Positions 13,901-16,797 of a stretch of 16,797 bases of DNA are shown here, piece after piece; positions within the stretch are counted from its first letter, which is position 1; each line of letters starts with the position of its first letter. The stretch is from Patescibacteria group bacterium (GTDB lineage: Bacteria > Patescibacteriota > Gracilibacteria > UM-FILTER-43-11), in NCBI GenBank assembly GCA_029260985.1, contig JAJDCE010000003.1, positions 1 to 16,797 on the forward strand, read 5' to 3'. The notes below the pieces were generated by a model. It had not been told where the DNA came from. It saw only the letters and a program-made list of their open reading frames with translations, and did no database searches. A program made the translations under genes and the position numbers.

Positions 13901-14719
13901 TTTATTTCGCGGATTTCTTTTAAAGAAATGGGCAAATCGGTATTTGATGGCGTCTTTTAGATGCTGTCTTAATATCCATTTCTTAAAAAAAGCTTTGATG
14001 CCTCCATGAGAAGCTCTGATGCCATCTGCATGCACTTTAACTTTGGGATAATAAACTACTTTATACCCTGAAGTCCAGCTCTTCCAGCAGTAATCCGGGT
14101 CGGACATGAAGATGAAATAACGTTTGTCTAAGCCTCCGAACTTGTTCCATAATTTTCTTCGGGTCACCCAAAAGCTCGACTGAAGCCAGTCGACTTCCTG
14201 CGCTTTGTGATAATCGAGGTTTCTGCATTCATCTTTTGCTACAAAATGACGAATGATGGGTAGATTTCTCAATTTTGTTCGTCTGGCGATTTGGAGGGTT
14301 AATTTCGGAAACGCTCTCACTGTCATGGCAATGGAGCCGTCGTCATCATTGATTTGCTGTGGGCCGAGAACTCCAATTTTTTCATCTTTTTCCATCTGGT
14401 CGATGAGTTTTTGAAAGTTGTGTTTATCGCCCCATAAAATGTCCGGGTTAACGATTAGAATAAATTCACCTTTTGCCCTTTTGACTCCTCGATTGTTCCC
14501 CTGAACATAACCGATGTTCTTTTCGTTGATAAAGACTTTTACATTCTTGAATTTACTAAGCGGGGCCAGTTTTTTGGCGTTGAGTGGATTGGCGGAATTA
14601 TCAACCACAATCACTTCGAAAGGGAAGTTTACTTTCTGACTCATCAAACTTTCCACGTTTTTGACGACGCGTTTACTTTTGAAGAAATCGAGGATGATAA
14701 TGCTTGCTTTGGGTTTCAT
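13898..14719 (-). CDS. GT2 family glycosyltransferase (rhamnosyltransferase-like)
   Basis: A 273-residue GT-A fold enzyme that adds a sugar from a nucleotide donor to a surface glycan. It shows ASIIILDF at the start, VIVVDNSANP (about 36-45), NEKNIGYVQGNNRGVKRAKG, NPDI as the metal-site equivalent, and the acceptor-site motif SDPDYCWKSW. The C-terminus is basic and amphipathic, suggesting membrane contact. The overall pattern is that of WbbL-like rhamnosyltransferases, but donor and acceptor are not proven. The ATG at 14719 has a GGA at suitable distance. An in-frame TTG at 14731 is less likely. No transmembrane helix. Confidence 0.88.
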   Translation of the reverse strand: MKPKASIIILDFFKSKRVVKNVESLMSQKVNFPFEVIVVDNSANPLNAKKLAPLSKFKNVKVFINEKNIGYVQGNNRGVKRAKGEFILIVNPDILWGDKHNFQKLIDQMEKDEKIGVLGPQQINDDDGSIAMTVRAFPKLTLQIARRTKLRNLPIIRHFVAKDECRNLDYHKAQEVDWLQSSFWVTRRKLWNKFGGLDKRYFIFMSDPDYCWKSWTSGYKVVYYPKVKVHADGIRASHGGIKAFFKKWILRQHLKDAIKYRFAHFFKRNPRNK

Positions 14720-14788
14720 AACTGATTCCAAATTGCTTTCAACTCTCCTGACTTAGTCGGGATCGCGCTTTCAGATTGTTATCACATT

Positions 14789-14832
14789 GCCATTTGACAG
14801 CAATTTGATAGCCATTTGATAGCAATTTGCTT
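14789..14832. repeat. 11-bp tandem repeat between the two glycosyltransferases
   Basis: Four units in a row: GCCATTTGACA, GCAATTTGATA, GCCATTTGATA, GCAATTTGCTT. Units 1 and 3 (GCC) alternate with 2 and 4 (GCA), so the higher-order period is 22 bp, about two helical turns. It ends 2 nt before the stop codon of the upstream GT gene. Confidence 0.85.
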
Positions 14833-14834
14833 CA

Positions 14835-15905
14835 TTAGTTCATAAGTTTTTCAATTTCCTGCGCACTGACTTTCCGTTCAACAGCGGCTCGTTTATCAAT
14901 CAATTCCTTCTCGTGTTTTTTTAGTTTGTGGAGCTGTTTGAGCACATAAGGTTCGAACACGGCTGTAAACAGGAGGCGGCCCCATTGGTGTGCGGTGGTT
15001 CGGAGCCGTACCCAGAGTGAGAATTGATCGCTGAAGTTTTTTACTAACGTTGCCTGATGACCAAAAAATGAACTTTCTTTGACCCATTTCATTTTCCCTT
15101 TGCGACCCCTCAGGATTCGGACAAACAGAGAAGGGGATTTGGCTTTATTTGAGGTCAGGCGGTCATGATAAACCTTTACTTCTGGAATAAAAAGGCAAGG
15201 CCAGCCAGCCCATTGGAGCCGGTAGGCGAGATCGACGTCGTTTTTGTAATGTATGAGTTTATCGAAATATTCTTTCGAGTTTGGAGTCTGGAGTTTGGAG
15301 TCTGGAGTTTGATAGGCAATGTCATCCAGGGCTTGTTTGCGGTAAATGGCTAGTGCTCCGGAGGCGCCAAAAATATGTTTTTTGTGATCGTATTGGTGTC
15401 TGTCTTCTTCACCTTGGCCGACGTCGTAGAAATAGTGGTTTTTTTTGATGCCCAATCCGCAACTATCGATGATGAAAGTGTGTGATGCATCGATGTGCTC
15501 GGTTCGGTACTCTTTAAAATCCCACACCATGAGTTTACAAGTGGCAGATCCGACTTTTTTGAATTCAGGTTTGCTGAACTCTTTCATCATGGCAGTTATA
15601 AAATGAGGGGGGTACCACATGTCGTTGCTGCAGCAGAGATAATACTCGCCGGTCATCTTGTTGATCAGCTTGTTGTGCCCGCCACTATGCCACAGATTTT
15701 CACCTTTTTCGATTTGTATTTGATCATAGAGGTTAGGGAGCTCTTTTTTAATGAAGTCATAAGCTTCTCCTTTTGGGCTTTGATCTCGCACTAAAAATTC
15801 GCAGTTGGGATAATCCTGTTCCACCAAACTTTGAAGGCTTACCTTTAAGTGGGGGTTGATTCCATGGAGAACGAGGCCGATCGTGATTTTGGGGAAGTGG
15901 TGCAT
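14835..15905 (-). CDS. GT2 family glycosyltransferase, 356 aa
   Basis: A GT-A glycosyltransferase. KITIGLVLHG at the N-terminus begins the nucleotide-binding fold. ENLWHSGGHNKLI (70-81), the SND metal-site equivalent (93-95), FGASGALAIYRK (179-190) and NDVDLAYRLQWAGW (222-235) follow in family order. The C-terminal 90 residues are basic and amphipathic. Residues about 198-211 (QTPDSKLQTPNS) are encoded by a heptanucleotide array (15277-15311) in a surface loop. AAAGGAG lies 12 nt before the ATG, one of the few recognisable Shine-Dalgarno sequences here. It is upstream of the second GT gene on the same strand, with 115 nt between. Donor sugar unknown. Confidence 0.87.
   Translation of the reverse strand: MHHFPKITIGLVLHGINPHLKVSLQSLVEQDYPNCEFLVRDQSPKGEAYDFIKKELPNLYDQIQIEKGENLWHSGGHNKLINKMTGEYYLCCSNDMWYPPHFITAMMKEFSKPEFKKVGSATCKLMVWDFKEYRTEHIDASHTFIIDSCGLGIKKNHYFYDVGQGEEDRHQYDHKKHIFGASGALAIYRKQALDDIAYQTPDSKLQTPNSKEYFDKLIHYKNDVDLAYRLQWAGWPCLFIPEVKVYHDRLTSNKAKSPSLFVRILRGRKGKMKWVKESSFFGHQATLVKNFSDQFSLWVRLRTTAHQWGRLLFTAVFEPYVLKQLHKLKKHEKELIDKRAAVERKVSAQEIEKLMN
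15277..15311. repeat. Heptanucleotide array inside the glycosyltransferase gene
   Basis: Five heptads in phase: GAGTTTG, GAGTCTG, GAGTTTG, GAGTCTG, GAGTTTG. They lie wholly inside the coding region without breaking the frame. Confidence 0.9.
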
Positions 15906-15925
15906 AATAACTATTAACTCCTTTT

Positions 15926-15992
15926 GTCATTTCGACCCAAGCGGAGAAATCGCTTCATGTATAAGGGATCCCTCCAGCAAGGTCGGGATGAA
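15926..15992. repeat. Second inverted-repeat intergenic element
   Basis: The outer arms TCATTTCGACC and GGTCGGGATGA are imperfect inverse copies, with inner arms GGAGAAATC and GGATCCCTCC. The element lies in the divergent gap between the glycosyltransferase and the RNA methyltransferase gene. It is built like the element at 3888-3975 (GTCAT...GATGA ends) but with different inner words. The rest of the gap up to 16071 is AT-rich, with no promoter I can place. Confidence 0.65.
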
Positions 15993-16071
15993 AAGGGGAA
16001 AGGATGGGGTTATAAAGAGTGGATTTATAATCCTATTTATTTTATCATACTCGCACTTTAATCAATAGCTC

Positions 16072-16797
16072 ATGAGAGAGCCAAAATGTCCGTACTTTGC
16101 CTTGCCTGATACTGGGTTTCGCGATAAATGCGGTGGTTGTGTGACTCAGCATATACTTTACGAGGTGCAGCTGGAGAATAAAAAGAACAGAGCTTCTCAG
16201 GTTACAGGTTTCGAGGATGTCGAGATATTTTCAGACAACGAATGGTTTTATCGTAATCGGATGGATATGGTGTTTACGGAGGAGGGGATTGGGTTTCGGC
16301 AGAAAAAGAGCTGGAGGTGGCGTGTTGATATTAAGGAGTGTGCGATTTCTAATGAGCGTCTGAATGAGCTTATTAATGAGGTTCGGGATGAATTTGCGGA
16401 GGCGGATGATTTTGAGCCGAAAGAGCATACGGGGACTTATCGTTACGCGGTTATCCGAACTCCCAATAATGATTCCTCTATTTCATTCGTTCTCAATAAA
16501 GACTCCAGCAAATGCGGTGAGGCAGTTGAAAAGATCAAAGCTTTCTCACGAAAGACATCGGCTAATAACGTTTTAGTCACTTATATGCCTGCCAAAACGG
16601 ATATGAGTTATGGGGAGGAATTTATTGTGATAAAGGGGACGGATATGCTGGAGGAGGAGTTGATGGGGAAGAAATTCCATTACAGCGCACAGGGGTTTTT
16701 TCAGAATAATCATAAGATGGCGGAATCCATGCACAAATATGTGCATGAAAAACTCGAAAATCGAAGCTCGAAAATCGAAAAAAATCCAAAATCCCAA
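16072..16797 (+). CDS. TrmA/RlmD-family RNA uracil-5-methyltransferase (N-terminal part)
   Basis: An open frame from the ATG at 16072 runs off the window after 242 codons. The N-terminus has Cys residues C6, C20 and C23 (CGGC) and C90 (IKECAI), matching the four-Cys iron-sulfur site of RlmD/RumA-type enzymes. FYRNRMDMVF (59-68) and QGFFQNN (near 210) are family motifs from the central domain up to the entry of the methyltransferase domain. Such enzymes make 5-methyluridine in rRNA or tRNA with SAM. Which RNA is modified cannot be told. The catalytic Cys domain is beyond the window. Residues about 228-242 are encoded by heptad repeats. No Shine-Dalgarno is seen. Confidence 0.88.
   Translation, partial: MREPKCPYFALPDTGFRDKCGGCVTQHILYEVQLENKKNRASQVTGFEDVEIFSDNEWFYRNRMDMVFTEEGIGFRQKKSWRWRVDIKECAISNERLNELINEVRDEFAEADDFEPKEHTGTYRYAVIRTPNNDSSISFVLNKDSSKCGEAVEKIKAFSRKTSANNVLVTYMPAKTDMSYGEEFIVIKGTDMLEEELMGKKFHYSAQGFFQNNHKMAESMHKYVHEKLENRSSKIEKNPKSQ
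16753..16794. repeat. Heptanucleotide array inside the methyltransferase gene
   Basis: Six heptads in phase: CTCGAAA, ATCGAAG, CTCGAAA, ATCGAAA, AAAATCC, AAAATCC. They are read in frame as a Lys/Ser/Asn-rich stretch between the QGFFQNN motif and the expected SAM-binding domain. The array may continue beyond the window. Confidence 0.85.

Overview
The window looks like a piece of a small, compact genome from the Candidate Phyla Radiation (Patescibacteria). A Peregrinibacteria/Gracilibacteria-type lineage is plausible. This is inferred from a type IV secretion pilin-like protein with no partner genes, an AI-2E-family permease, S-layer-homology (SLH) beta-helix proteins, weak or absent Shine-Dalgarno sequences, very short gene spacing and abundant short intergenic repeats. 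No rRNA gene or formal taxonomic marker is present, so the assignment is tentative. All 15 complete genes end in TAA (10) or TAG (5). TGA is used neither as a stop nor as a sense codon.

Layout. (1) 1-275: a minus-strand tRNA-Arg(UCG) with encoded CCA, and a second 20-bp copy of its 3' end at the window edge. (2) 276-2066, plus: a 596-residue charged, coiled-coil-rich protein of unknown function. (3) 2063-3833, minus: queE-queC-queF, three steps of preQ0/preQ1 (queuosine precursor) synthesis. (4) 3995-5733, minus: an AI-2E-family permease and a pilin-like membrane protein. (5) 5816-6269: a four-helix-bundle (23S IVS-protein family) gene bracketed by perfect 23-bp inverted heptanucleotide arrays, a possible small mobile cassette. 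(6) 6276-8819, plus: proS and an rfbA-type nucleotidyltransferase. (7) 8886-9575, minus: a small Cys-rich lipoprotein and a small unknown gene that has a perfect consensus promoter, a likely frame problem at an A7 run, and a 21-bp flanking direct repeat. (8) 9640-13810, minus: two tandem paralogues carrying a signal peptide, three SLH repeats, a Ser/Thr/Pro linker and a right-handed beta-helix domain. (9) 13898-15905, minus: two GT2-type glycosyltransferases. (10) 16072-end, plus: the N-terminal part of a TrmA/RlmD-family RNA uracil-5-methyltransferase.

Functionally, the right half is a cell-surface region: sugar activation (rfbA), glycan assembly (two GTs), wall- or S-layer-anchored carbohydrate-binding or carbohydrate-cleaving beta-helix proteins, and a lipoprotein. 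The left half is tRNA biology (tRNA-Arg, preQ1 synthesis, ProRS) plus membrane proteins.

The most unusual signal is a dispersed class of heptanucleotide tandem repeats. They lie in gene borders and also inside two coding sequences, and they resemble in style the STRR heptamers known from heterocystous cyanobacteria. One pair of arrays forms the inverted termini around the four-helix-bundle gene.
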